From assembly GCF_037975245.1 (NCBI RefSeq), contig NC_092567.1, positions 16,361,876-16,425,875 on the forward strand: a stretch of 64,000 bases of DNA. The letters run 5' to 3'. The position numbers were made by a program, and so were the translations under genes. Source of the DNA: Apostichopus japonicus (Eukaryota > Echinodermata > Holothuroidea > Aspidochirotida > Stichopodidae). Position 1 is the first letter of the stretch. The number at the start of each line of letters is the position of its first letter. This document shows, piece after piece, positions 46,701 to 59,692 of this stretch. Under the pieces are notes generated by a model, which did not search any database, had not been told where the DNA came from, and saw only the letters and a program-made list of their open reading frames with translations.

Positions 46701-49700
46701 TTGCTTAGCTACAATCAACCTCAATTTCCACAAGAGGAAGCAACGTGTATGCGTCTTACTAGCCTGGCGGTTTCGCATTTGACTCGTATTACCTTTAGCA
46801 AATATTTTGTGATGGTAAAAGTTTCTAAACAATAACAATATTGATCGAGTAGTGTAGACTATACACATGGAACGAAAATAACTGTGTCTTAATATATAAT
46901 TAATATAAGTGTAATAATATCATATCATTGCAATATCAGTGTTTCTTACTTCTTTGTCAGTAAATTTTCGAAAAACAGCCAAGAAGTCCTTCCTGTTGGT
47001 CTAACAGGTGAGAACAATAAAATGCAATTGAGTAGAGAGTTAAGTAAGGTCCTTATGTGGAAGACACTTTAATAGTTTACATAACTGATTTATTTATTTA
47101 TCATTCTCATCTAGCGATAAAGATTTGGAGAAATTGCAGTTAACAGTGTTATTGTTATTGGAAACAAAACAGCTCAATACTTTTTTATAAATAAATTTTC
47201 GCCACAGTGGTCACGAAGAGCATAACTTGGACTAGACAACAATTTCAGTAAATATTTGATAGCAAGTAAGTTACCAAATTCTTCTACAAATTTCATGCTT
47301 TCGGTGTGTTGTTTAGCATACCATACACAGTTCCTAGTTGCTTATATTAAAGGAGTGTTTGGTATAAATTTCAATATATCTAAACGAGCAATAAAGGTTT
47401 TACCTCCAGATCTGTATACAACTTGTCGATGTCAAGTTCGGGGGCACCTGTGAAGTAAAATTCCAATTTGTCAATACCTAACAGGTTTAAGTTGGGTGAG
47501 AACACTTATATCCTTCTGATGGTCATGGTCATATTAATATATAGCACATATTTTCTTTACAAACACTTATATCGGAAATATGGATTTGTGAGGTCACGAT
47601 AGGTTAGTTACTTGTAATTCTCCAACCATTCATGATTTTACTTGGTGTTTTATTTCGAACCCTCTGTGTCCTGCGTGTCCAGTAGCCTAGTGAGGTTTTG
47701 TTCTTAAACGGTCAACAAAGGTGTCAACAGAAACAATTTAACACAAGGGTCACTTTTTTTTAAACGATCCCTTGAGTTACCACCAGATATTTTGACTAAG
47801 GAACAACACAGTTTGTAATTCATACTTCTAATAAAACAGTGCTACTGAGGAGAAAATGATATTTAATGATAAGATAATACTAATAGTACAATATCAGTAA
47901 TACAAATAAATGTTAGAATTAGTTGCTCATGGCAATACCGATCGATTGTACTATGAATACAGTATCATTAATTATTCATAATATTATGATCGATAACTGT
48001 GTTGTTCTTAATCAATAACGATATTAATTAAGTAAATTCAATTAATTATATTTATTATTATTATTTAATCACAGTATTTCTCATCAGTTTTACTTATAAT
48101 CCTATCTGTTATTAATGATGATAATAATATTCATAAAATAAGAGACATATTTTAGCATAATCTCATTCTATGGTTCGTTCTGATATCTCTAAATTATGAT
48201 AACTTTTTTCACTAGACACTGTTTTACTAGCAGAAAACTGTTAAAAATTAAGAACAATTAAGAACATCTATAAAGTGGAAACCGAGAGTGGCACTTAAAA
48301 TAGGCCGAGCTACCACCGCTTAAGAGAATTTGTAATCATAACTTGGGCAGTTTAAGCTGTACTTGCCTTGGTTCGAGCGTCCCACGTCCCCGCCTTCCTG
48401 TTATGTAAATTGATACTCAGATAACATCAATTTGATAAATTATACAATGTATAGTTTCCTTTAAAGAATGATGCCAGTATACCGTCTCCATTTAATAGTG
48501 GTATTTCTAGAGACCAATGACTACCAATGTCATTAATAATATGTGTCAGTACAAGTCACAATCGATCTAGTCACTGAGGGGTCCAGAAAATATAAGTTAC
48601 AATAAAATTGTGTTAACCTACACCTCAGGGAACATGAAAAAAGAACAAGTGTCCTCTGGTCCGATCCTAAGCGGTACATTTCTCACAGTCCCGAGGGTCC
48701 GTTAGACCATTGCTGATGATATGGTTATTTATTTTAGTAATTTTATAGTAAGAGATGCAGTTTGTTCATTTCTTAAAGGAATGGTCTCCAAGACACTGTT
48801 TTAACATCATCATCACATTCAAGCAAAACAATTAAATTGTATATATTCAAGTTTTCGAACCTCTATCCTTGTCATTTGAGTTCAACATTGTTATCCCATT
48901 AAATAAGTTTAAACATTGCCATAATATTAGATGGTATACTAACTGACAATTTTAAATTGTCCTCAGCAGACAAAGTGAAATTTCTGGGGTTTTTATTTAT
49001 ACTTTCGGTACACAGATTATCCACAGTTCAGGAAATAGGATTTAATTGAAAGTTAACTCAGTCTTAATTTCTGTTGACTTTATGTTATTTGTATAAATTG
49101 TCAAAATGATTTTTCACGCATGCGTGTTTTATGACTGTGTGATGAATAGATTTGGACATAAGCATGTATTAAATAATTATGTTAGTTCGACTTCATAGAA
49201 TTAAAAATATGCTTCATGTTAAAACTTAAAGTTGAATTATTTACCGTCTCGGGGTAGTTTTCCTTGCTTGTTGCCAGCAGGACTTGTTGCAATATCGTGT
49301 TCCATTCCCTCTTTAGGCGATTAAGTTTACGTACTGTCAAATGATGAAACAGCTAATTATGTGCGATAGACGTTATAGTTGTATATGTTGACACATGTCT
49401 TCACTGAAAACTAACATTGCGAAACATTTTGATACATTGCGATACATCTCTTCTCGGCATTTTGGCTAAGATCATGTGTAGTTCCTGTTCCGTTTCGAGG
49501 GGAATGGTGATACACACCCGACGATGATCACACAGTCACAGTCATGCAATGTGACTAGGGTTGAGAGTGGACCAGTCGTTCAGTAGCTTGGTTTTCGTGC
49601 CCTGATTCTTTCCTGGGCGACTTTTCTTAAAAAGTACATGCGATACTGGTTTCAAGTTAAACAATGGAACTATTCGACAGCACAGAAACACCGTACGTTC

Positions 49701-50034
49701 GTTTTAACATAGATGTTTAGCACTTTACACAATTAAGTTTACATGGTAACTAAATATAGCAATATTTGAAACAAGCTTACAAGTATTACTTCTTATTCAT
49801 TTTCAAGATACAAACGGAACCGTTAGTCTTCTTAACGTTCTCTTTTGTAACTATTATTTGTTACTATCGTTATATCAATTATAAATAATGTATTGTCATC
49901 ATTTGACACTATCGATATATCAATTAATTGTTAGTTTTCATATCGATAGAGCAATTATCATTTTTATTAACACCTTGAATTTCCATAAGTTTGAATTTTT
50001 TTTATAAATTTGTCATTTGTTACCTGTGTATTTG

Positions 50035-50089
<55 letters not shown>

Positions 50090-51121
50090 GTTTTTATATC
50101 TTTGTCGTATGACTATTCTTAACACTTATCTAGTGGTATTTTAAATAATATTAGTTTTACAATGATTTAAAATTTATTGGGAAATAGTCTAATTTGGGTT
50201 TATTAGCTTTTTTACCGACAAGAAAAGACAGCGAATAGATCCTCTTACGTGATAAATTTGAAATATTTGAGAATCTCACCTGACTCTTTTTTAGTCTCGT
50301 CTGTCAACCGATTTTCGTTTATGAAACACGAAGTTAAACGTACCCATTCTAAAGCTACTGGCAAACGTTCTGAAGAAAAAAAACACACTCTCTTTTCTAT
50401 CGTACACAACAAATACACTCTGTATATTTTTGGATCAAAAGAGATTGAAATAAAGTTTGATGAAAGGAAATTGAAACGAAAACGAAAGACAAACAGCAGA
50501 TTGTTACTATAAACAGGATTAAAATGAGTCATGCATGGATTTGTACAATCATGGTCGAATTCTGACTGCTCAATATCTGCACTTTTACGTCTGGAGTATC
50601 ACAGATATGGTACCGAAACTTGATGAAAAAGACTAAAGGGCCTTGTTATCAACTAGATTAGTACATCGTTGTAATGAAGTTTGTTGATAAAATGGGATTT
50701 GAATACACCCACTACACACACGCTACACAACTACATACATTCTGCTCGTGGCTTGCCCGTTCATCTAAAAAAAGATATGATCCTTATTTGTAAAGGATTT
50801 TATGTATATTAATATAAAAAAATCATATTGTATTTGCTCAAATAACTTCTTATTAGTTGTCTGTTTTATGTATTTAACTGATCTTTTCAGCCATTTTTGT
50901 AATGTAACACTTTCGTCACAGGTTGAGTTAATATACCCGTAGCCTTTCGTTTATTATATAGGAGTATAGGGAACGAGCTGACCAGTTTGATACCTTGTTT
51001 GTACAAGCAGAGTCCGTTTCACTTCCCTTATACACGTGTACTTTGATATATTATATTGCAAATTTATAAAAGCATTAATGCAACTGCCGCCGTACATACC
51101 GTCGGTCACATTAGAAGCCAT
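43778..51121 (-). CDS. NERD-type nuclease domain plus helicase-like P-loop ATPase, 6 exons
   Basis: Exons in order: 51100-51121 (MASNVTD), 49245-49333, 48367-48397, 47404-47447, 46950-47000, 43778-46285; total 2745 nt, 914 residues, phases all consistent. Intron 3 has a GC donor (AAG|GCAAGT). The N-terminal ~110 residues match no domain I know. Residues about 140-250 look like a NERD (PD-(D/E)XK) fold: Asp193 in EHDVVVI and FVQVKG (207-209, Q-x-K). Then Walker A GDFGTGKT (378-385), Walker B-like VNIFVDEM (Asp503-Glu504), SLAT (534-537) and TKNMRNPP around 560, similar to superfamily 1 helicase motifs. A hydrophilic Asn/Gln/Ser linker and a Cys-rich CTCTEDDCKCKCVRKCEC segment (about 689-706) follow. 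NERD-ATPase fusions act on nucleic acids in bacteria; the role here is inferred and could be innate immunity or DNA metabolism. Confidence 0.85.
50042..50086. repeat. TA microsatellite
   Basis: An uninterrupted TATATA run of about 45 bp in intron 1 of the NERD/ATPase gene. Confidence 0.95.
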
Positions 51122-53960
51122 TGTTCTCGGATGTAATCGGTTAATCCAACACGAAAGAAATGATTGAGCAAACGGTACTGGAATAATTAAAGGATTGCGA
51201 AAACAAAAATTGTTAACATCACGAAAACAAATATAAATATTTAATTTGGCAAGGCAAAATAGCAAAATTAAGAAATAAACCGTACTGGACGATATAAACA
51301 CACTTACTGTCTATCTCCATATGACAAGTTCAGCAATTAATAGCATATAGTCGTCAGCAGTAAAGCACATGTAACCTTTGCAACTGCATAATACAGGTGC
51401 ATCGTAGCCGGTGATGTAAGCGCTTATTTGAACAGAAAAATCATATTCTTTGCCCCCCCAAAAATCTTTTTTTGGGCAACATATTATTCAATCTAAATGC
51501 GGCTCTCCCATTGAAAATAATTCTGTTTTACTATAAATAGGCGAGAATTAAGCCTTTAAGTTGGCATCCACTATGAAATCACCTACTGTACAAAATTGCA
51601 TGATCATCCTGCTCAGTACAGTGCTCATACTCTCATCACTTGAATATCCGTCGTTAACTTTGTTGTTCATTATACCAAGTGTGCGTTTATATCACAATGG
51701 CTGATGATAAGCATTTCCCTTGGCTTTATGGTATTCCCCGACAAAAAGAAACAAACTTACCTTGGGTCACATTAATATTAAACCATGGCTTTTTAGCAAT
51801 ACGGCCTCAAATTTCCCCTCCGGGTCTCGCCCTCTTTGAAACTTCACAACTATTCTTTCACTTCTTGTTTATTTTCTAAAACATTCTTTTATGTAAGAAA
51901 AATCCAATTCCTTTATTTGTAGAATGGTGGACCATATCTCCCGTGGTATCACTGGGACGAAATTAGTAAGAATATTTCAGTTCTGAGACTTTCGGATACA
52001 ATAAACTGGTACACCGGCAATGCAGAATAACACGAAACAATTACTCTCTGTACAAAATCCATGCGCTAAGTTGTATCTTTGTAATGTTGCGGTTAATTTT
52101 CAAATTCACATACAGCTGTCAATGATGAACAGTTTATCATATGAATGTTTTGACACGCTTAATTATGCACAAACTGTTAGCGTCTTACTCTTCTCAAACG
52201 GATAGCTAAACGTACTAGAAGAAATAGGCTACAATACACCTGACCATGCTAGTGTTACTACTTCAATCCGCAATGATGCTTACAACTGACAATATTATAC
52301 ACAGTATGTACACAGTGTACTGCTTGACGCAACCGCACTGACATATCAACCAATCACATGTCATCAGACGGTTGCATTATTAAGTGTATATTATAAGTTA
52401 CTGTTTGTTACTGTTGCAATATGAGCCTCTGCAATAGATCTGGCTAAGTTATAAATATTACAACAGATAACTGTGTGATACATGTTATACAAACAGTTAT
52501 TACGAGGTGCGCGAATAAGCAGCAATCCTTTAGTAGTTACAATGAAGAGAATGAGGATCGAAACTGGAATTTGGACGGAAAAATTGCTTTGCTCTGAAAG
52601 AAATGTGAGCCATTTGTACTCTGTGTTATGGATTAACAATTGTAACAGCTATCTTAGATTACTTAATTTTCCTTTTTTTTATGTGTAAAACTATTTTTGG
52701 GAAAAACTCTCGATGTTGTTTGTAACACAATCTTGTTAAAAAAATAATCAGGTAGGCTTTGTACTGTGACAAGATCTTTAATGAGGGCGCTGTTCAAACA
52801 ACGTTCCAAAATCGTTGTAGTCGATCACATTGACTAGTTTCTCAGTGTAAATTTTGTCTTCTAGTGAATAGGTCACTGGAAACTTGTTAGTTTTGAAGGA
52901 TAACAACTTGCTATGATTTAGTAGAATGGGTAGAAGGAAAGGCATGTTTTGTAGGCGTGCAACAATCTTTACACTGGTGATATGCCTAGCCCTTCTGATG
53001 CAGATGTTGCAGCTATTTCTTTTTGTCAAGCTGCTTATAAAAGGCTCAGCAAGGAAGAGTTATGATAGAGTAGTATGAGTGCAAATAAAAAAAAAATGAA
53101 AAACGAGACTTCGGGCTTACTAAACAGACACTGGTAATGCTCCGAGTTCCGCTACTCCTAAGCACAAAACACCGTCCAGATCAACGCAGCTCTTGGTTGA
53201 AGCTGACATCTATTGAATTAATGCATTGTGCTACATGATGGCCTACTAATGGCGAGGATAAAGTGGTGCTCTAACTTATATATTTTATAAAACCATACAC
53301 AATAAACGCTTTTTTTCAAATAGCTCATATGTTACACTGCGAGATATAATAATCTGCAGGCTTTGAAAACAACTCATTTGCTTCTTTATGACAACACTCC
53401 TTCAGCAAAGGCAAGTTAATGACAAGTACCATATCTTCAATGTGGAGCTTATAGTGTGCTAGGAACTGTTTTAGCCTTGTCGTCTGAAGTAGGATTTATA
53501 AAAAGGCAGTCCACGGTGTTCATTTCAAGTAGCTTGTAAATGATTCAACGGTCTTTGTTATTGAGAGTTAAAATTAACCTTCCCACTTTCCAACACAAGT
53601 ATTTGAAAGTAAACTGAAACTGATGCAAGTGAGCAATCCACTGAGTTGTATATTTAATCGCCAACAAACCGTTTAAAGGAATACGATGCGCTCAATATTT
53701 GTTTGACTTTTATCTAAGTGACCTTTGACTTCGGCTCCTACGACAGCCACATTTTTGATAGCATTGGACTTGTTTATTCTAAGCAACCTATGAAAGCTTT
53801 ATTAAATTTCAATGATATACAAAACGATTTTTACAAAATTTGACTTCTGAGATCTTGACCTTTGGTTCCGGTCCTGCGAGACACAAGTGTTCACCATGAG
53901 GTACTTTCTCACCACGCTGGAGGGAAATCGGCGAAGCCGTTAAGGGGGTTTTGACGTAAA
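51122..53960. other. Upstream of NERD/ATPase gene, no confirmed gene
   Basis: Should include its promoter. One exon-like stretch on the plus strand at 51923-51969 (acceptor TTTGTAG, frame NGGPYLPWYHWDEI, donor GTAAGA) could belong to a gene reading toward 55.5 kb, but it has no linked partner. Otherwise AT-rich with no clear features. Confidence 0.3.
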
Positions 53961-54006
53961 ATTGAACACATACACACTAACACACACACACACACACCCA
54001 CACACA
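53961..54006. repeat. CA-rich tract at the end of a GACC-type repeat remnant
   Basis: The preceding 53700-53960 carries GTGACCTTTGACTTCGG and TTGACCTTTGGTTCCGG, resembling the interior of the 2.7-kb element at 10237-12917, and both end in CA repeats. It is likely a degraded relative. Confidence 0.5.
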
Positions 54007-54326
54007 TAATGATTAAAAACACGGACACGTTTTGTTCCCTCCCTCGGTTGTAGACTTCCAGTCACCCTGGCAAACCTCGCCATGGGTAACCTCCGGGGGT
54101 AGTCTACTCAGAAAATTAACCAATACCATGGCAACTGACGTAGCTGTATATTGCCCAACTGGCAACGGAACTTCAATATCTCTTCCTCTCTATCGGAACG
54201 TTGAGATAATGAAATCTCGAGGTCATTATAAGTTCATTCATTTGCTATTTTTATGTGATCAATGCATGTAAAACTTCCTGTTTTGACGAAAAAAAGATGT
54301 GATATGCAAGATAAAATGATGAAATT

Positions 54327-54506
54327 ATGTCTAGTAAGATGAAGAGTTCAAATCTTTCTATTTCTTCTGATAATTACCAATTTTCTAAATCTGACTTTGT
54401 ACATAGTGACAAAATACTTTTTTTCATGAAATCAGATTTAGATAATGAATGTGAAGTAACCGAGTCAACAAAGAGGATGTTTCCTGTACCACCATTATAT
54501 CAATAA
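54327..54506 (+). other. Short open frame of 59 codons, status unknown
   Basis: ATG-initiated, hydrophilic frame ending PVPPLYQ. A second short ATG frame follows (54567-54713, starting MSDRNFSFTDDEP). Both look like pieces of a longer decayed coding sequence, possibly a mobile element, but no family motif is recognisable and no splice sites link them. Confidence 0.2.
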
Positions 54507-55519
54507 ACAGATGGTAAAGGGAAAAAAGAGCTGGAAGGTGGACAATTTCAACAGGTAGAGATAAAATGTCCGACAGAAACTTTTCTTTTACTGATGATGA
54601 ACCTTTGTTTAGTATATTGAAAACAATAACACGTCAAGTTTGGAACTTATCAATTTTAACCGTCGGATTTTCCGGGCAAAAAAAAAAGACTATTTCTAAC
54701 TATTTCTGATGCATGCTCCTTCAGATTTCTATGAGACGTTCCCTCTTAACTTTCGCAATTGTCAACTATCGGGAGGCTTGTGAAACTCGAAAAACACATA
54801 CTGCATTTTATTTATTGTTCGATGTATACCTGAGTTAACAGAGAGTCTAAGTAACCTCCCTTCACATTCAGTTATTCATTTAATGTCACATCCTTTAATG
54901 ATGAAAGTAAAAGGTTAAATTATTGAGGTCCAAATCTTGTTTGCCATTGAACGACTTTCTATTTACTGATTTCAAGACAAAGTTAACGGCTACGATGTTA
55001 ACATGTATCGTTTCAGTAGCAAAAAGTTGAAACATGTTAAGACCATGTTGAAGAACAGTTTACAAATCGAGCTCTTGACGTTTTGATCTGTATTGTATGT
55101 GAATTTGTGCGTTTTCCCTAACGAGACAAATTTGTTACGTAAGTGTTCAACTGCAACAGTTTGCCTTTATTTTGGTAATACGACCGGTTATTCATAAGGA
55201 AACAGCGCAGTATTTTATTCCGTGAATCAGAATCAATTTTCGATTAAACATGAAGAGAGCAGACCATTTGATATTATCATGAGACCATAAACTGTGTAGC
55301 TATAGTCAAGATTTATATAATATAATAAAGTAACAATACAATTTTAATGATAGATGAAAGTATAAAGTGTTTTAGCTTGACCACAGTCAAGTTTCGTTTA
55401 ATGCAATGAAGAATTGCTACCAGTTCATTGTAAAATGGAAACAACATATAAAGCTTTGTTTTGAGTATATGATCAAGTTTGATTTTAAGCAATGTAGAAA
55501 CGCGACCCTATAACTAGTC

Positions 55520-57049
55520 ATGGATATATTTATGAATTGTTGGGAGGATAGACTGACTGTACTCCTGACAACATTTATCTCTGTCCTTTTCCTTCTCCTT
55601 CACGCCCGATTTAGACCAATGAAGAGCTCGTATGAACAGGGTCTGCAGGTGAGAACTCGTTTTGTCCTGCTACTCTGGTTATGACATAGGGGGTTTGCAA
55701 GGGACGGGGACATTCCTTTTATCAAGAGCCTTCACACGAGCCATTACAAAGGATAACAACTGATTGAAATATTATGTTAAGTATGGAAACATTAAAACAT
55801 TGTCAGTCCAACATTATTGTCACGAAGTATTTCAACTGTGATGAACTGTTGAGTAAATACTTAAATAAATATGATATAATATTACATCAAACCGCTGTTT
55901 CTATATTCTCTTTGGGCTATGGAAGCACCTTTCCAAGAAATAATGTCAAGCTCAATATTTCTGCCATATCATATCAAATGTCATCGTCACAATAGTCCCG
56001 AAATATATATTACAGGTTTGCAACGAAATGTTGCAAAATTTTCAGTGCATTTTTGTCCAGTTTAGCATTCCAGTTTTGCAAGATTCTTATTGTCATCTAA
56101 AGTTTTTAGATATTATTTTGTATATCATCATGCTTTTATTGTCTCAGATATTCTGCCTGACTATCATTTTCATCAATGTCGTTGTTGACGCAAACGACTT
56201 TCCGGAGGAACAGGAAAATTCGATCTCAACCATTCTCGTAATGTTAAACATAATCGTTTTGGTTATCATAGCAGGTATGATGCTGCATGTGTTTTCATGT
56301 TAATTCGTTATGGTTGTTAAGTTGACTTACATAGGGAGCTGGATGACTGTTAAAATGATTAAAAGAAACAATCTCTCGTTATATTTACCAAAAACATTAC
56401 AGCCTCCGAAGAGTTCATTTACCATGCTCTACAATAACAACACATAATATCATAAGACAAAGTCTATCCAAGTTTTTTTGTCGCTGAGACATGGATACGA
56501 CTGACCTGGGTCACGCTGACGGGCAATTTCAATATTAAGGACGCAAAGTCACAATTGTTGTTATGGCATAATTGGATGGATCCTACAGGCAACAATACAA
56601 CAAAGATGATTCTGACTGAAGCTTACCGTTTGGCTGAAATACTTAAGGTGATGTTTCGACTTATTCATAAAAGGCAATAGAAACCTTTGGACTGAGATTG
56701 CTCTCATATAAATATACAAATATCAGACATTTATTCATTTAATTAAATATTTGCTCAGACTGACTGACTGACGGTTCTGTATGAGAATAACACCTGCCAT
56801 GTGGAGAAAACGAACTTGTTTGTTTTTACTCCGTCTTGGCGTAACTGCTCATGATTACTAAATGTCAAGTACAATACTTTCTATCAGCATTTGCTTATCT
56901 AATAGCATTTACTTATCTGATATCTTTTGCATTTTTCAGGAGAACTGCTGGTGACAATCATTATTCATGTCAAACATTTGAGAGTAGCAGATGTATTTAA
57001 GTCGCCAATCCACGGACTTTGCCGGAAGTACAGAAATGCCAATGAGTAA
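55520..57049 (+). CDS. C-terminal exons of a multi-pass membrane protein
   Basis: Three exons with matching phases: 55520-55648 (may begin a little earlier at an AG), 56148-56274 and 56940-57049 (stop TAA). They encode 121 residues. Hydrophobic helices: LTVLLTTFISVLFLLLHA, then after FRPMKSSYEQGLQ a second (IFCLTIIFINVVV), a short acidic loop DANDFPEEQEN, a third (STILVMLNIIVLVIIAG) running into LLVTIIIHV, and a basic cytosolic end. This layout resembles the C-terminal membrane region of large invertebrate receptor- or channel-like proteins, but I cannot name the family. If the ATG at 55520 is not the true start, upstream exons are missing; I found none with confidence. A poly(A) signal at 57199 supports the 3' end. 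Confidence 0.6.
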
Positions 57050-57198
57050 ACAGCGAACTAACATGGCACTTGGGGAACTTGAAGCTTTTCAGCTTCTCAG
57101 AGTATCATGACAACGACCAACATTGTAATACGACATTTACCAAAGTTATTATGTGCAGAGACTCATACAATAATAGAACTTGATAAATGTTATTACCC

Positions 57199-57204
57199 AA
57201 TAAA
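57199..57204 (+). terminator. Poly(A) signal of the membrane-protein gene
   Basis: AATAAA 150 nt downstream of the stop at 57049, on the coding strand. Confidence 0.5.
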
Positions 57205-58149
57205 AATTGGTGTTAAGCAAGCCATGTTACCTGGAATTTTACAACATCACTTTCCATCAAAACAAATCCACGTCTAGTTTGTATTTATAGAACTCGGTCT
57301 TATCATGTAAAAATATTTACCGAAAACAACCAATGTCAATATATCGTGTTCATCCTTGATGTATATCAACGTCATTTAAATTCCTCACTAGTAGAATATT
57401 ATAAATTCTGTCACTTCTGGCGTTCAAAAACACATATTCATGCTACGTATCGTTCATTTTATTCGGTTGACTCATCTTCTTTTTGCAGTAGAAATACCAA
57501 TCTATTCTGTTTATTGATTGGTGGCCTGGGGAGGGATGCAAGTGGAAGGGATAAGCCTGGGGCTGGGCGGGGGACTTAGGGGAGGAGGTGTGTCCCCACC
57601 TTGAGGAAGGTTTGAGTACGTATGACTGTATAAATGCGACATGTTGCGATCATTTGCTACTTACCAAGAACATTAGTTTTCAAAAAATTTAAATTAAAGT
57701 ACGCTAGTAATTTTCATTGAAAATAAGCAAGTCATAGCTTTTAGAGATCAGATGATGCCCATATCATTAATTACACAACCAAATTATTAAGAGAGAACTA
57801 CAAACATTGTCTTAACTGTGTCAAAAATGATCGCCGCAAGACTTTTTAATTCTTAATTCGCTAACTCACGAATTAGCTTTTGGTTGGTTATATTTGATGG
57901 GGTACTTTCTTTTGTCTGTAACATCGAGAGCAATATAATGATGGATTCGTATATTTCAAGTTCACCTTATAATTTAAAAAGCAATTGTAACTTCGAATAC
58001 GCATTAGGGCTGATTGCTAATTTACTTTATTGTAAACATTAAAAGCTTCACTGTCAGCTGGGTGCTGTTTAGCTGCTGCCAAGTTGAGGGATTGGCTCTT
58101 TGTTTGACAGGTTATCGTTGACCAGGGTAATATAGTGATGTGCCTTGAG
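57205..58149. other. Intergenic with a MITE-like remnant
   Basis: GGGAGGGATGCAAGTGG and GGGGGACTTAGGGGAGGAGG near 57527-57590 resemble the G-rich ends of the MITEs around 19-20 kb. No complete element or gene. Confidence 0.3.
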
Positions 58150-58232
58150 CGCTTCCCGGACAACTCCCCCTGGACGACTTCTCCCCGGACAATTCCTACC
58201 CGGACAATTTCCAATCCTGACAATTCGCCCCC
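58150..58232. repeat. Short CCCGGACAATT-type tandem repeat
   Basis: Five degenerate ~18-bp units: CCCGGACAACTCC, CCTGGACGACTTCT, CCCCGGACAATTCC, ACCCGGACAATTTCC, TCCTGACAATTCGCC. Nothing else is attached to it that I recognise. Confidence 0.7.
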
Positions 58233-58660
58233 GTTCTGGCGTAGTGACGAATGTTCAAAATGTGAGTTTTGAGAAAACCCGCTCTAAAGATTTTCACATT
58301 TTGAGTTTAGTATAGCGTAATTAAAAAAGGATCTGTTGTACCGAAAGTTGTCAATATTTTAAATAAAACAAATAAGACTGTGAGTTGTCATATTTGTTGC
58401 TGATCGAAAGATTTCTTACAAAGTAGTAAATTTAATGTAAACATATTCGTCGTTATGTCATGTCATTTTCAGTTAATTTTAAACATTCGTCACACATTCG
58501 TCACTATGCTAGAACTAAGTTTTGAAGTTTCGTCCTGTCACAGACTAGTATTCGTCACTTTTGTGTAGTAGCCATAGGGTACACCGTGAATGTTCACTGT
58601 CACATGGGGAGAGGAGGGGGGTAGGTGGAATCACCTTACGTAAGAAGAAAATAATAGAAG

Positions 58661-59125
58661 GGGTGGTACATTGGTCTAATTGATTTTAAAAAGAACGTCC
58701 ATGGTTTACTATAATGTATAAAATAGACAAGGAATCTGTGTGGGTTATACGCAGGTATCAACAAACGTGTTTTAGTATGTTTTTCTTGAGTGACATGGAT
58801 GGAGTCGGATATGATGAGGGAAGGTGGTATAGAGGGCAAGGAGAGCCGGCTGTTGAAAATGGTGGTATATTGGTCTTATTAATTTTAGAAAGAACGCTCA
58901 CGTTTTGTTGCAATGTATAAAATAGACAAGGAATTTGTATGGGTTATGGGCGGGTGTAAGTGTTTTAGTATGTTTTTCTTGGGTGACATGGATGGTGTCG
59001 GATAGAGGGATGTTGAGGTAGGGATGGCAAGAAGAGCCGGCTGCTGAAAGGGTGATATATTGGTCCTATTTATTTTAAAAGAACCCCCACCATTTTCTAC
59101 AATGTATGAAATAGACAAGGGATAT
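58661..59125. repeat. Tandem triplication, ~200-bp unit
   Basis: Three head-to-tail copies beginning GTGGTACATTGG, GTGGTATATTGG and GTGATATATTGG, sharing AATGTATAAAATAGACAAGG, TTTTAGTATGTTTTTCTTG and GTGACATGGATGG. The third copy is cut short after GACAAGG. Confidence 0.9.
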
Positions 59126-59350
59126 TATGAAATGTGAACACATGCAGTTGCATCAATAGTAGTTCCAGTGGCGTAATCTGTTAAGTCGGAACTTTTATGA
59201 AGCACAGAGACAGAGAAAAAGTTTGTGCAATTCTTCATTTTCAAGTGAGTGTATTACGTGAAATGTCTCTGACAATAGTTTCGAAGTATCCTTCAAAAGT
59301 TTTGCAAGCTTTCCCACTATACGATCCCCTTAAACGGAATGTGATTTTTT

Positions 59351-59668
59351 TCTTAAGCTCACAGGCACATTCATAATATCCAACCCAACCTCGTGTGAAT
59401 CCTCAGATTTTAAGAAGGAAACAACTGTGCCATTGTTCAAGTGTTTCCAAGTTGTACTATAGTATGATGTTCTTTCTTTTTATTTCCTTCCAGTATACAT
59501 ATAAAACATTTCTTACGCTCACAGGCACATTCATAATATCCAACCCAACCTCGTGTGAATCCTCAGATTTAAAGAAGGAAACAACTGTGCCATTGTTCAA
59601 GTGTTTCCAAGTTGTACTATAGTATGTTGTTCCTTCTTTTTATTTCCTTCCAGTATACATATAATATT
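59351..59668. repeat. Recent tandem duplication, 160-bp unit
   Basis: Two copies exactly 160 bp apart (CTCACAGGCACATTC at 59358 and 59518) that differ at only a handful of positions. Each copy contains a TTTTTATTTCCTTCCAG tract that looks like a 3' splice site. Confidence 0.93.
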
Positions 59669-59692
59669 TATAGAGAGGAGTCATATAATACC

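Noticed and set aside
58017-58223. 68-codon minus-strand frame
   Set aside because: Runs through the CCCGGACAATT repeat and has no supporting motif.
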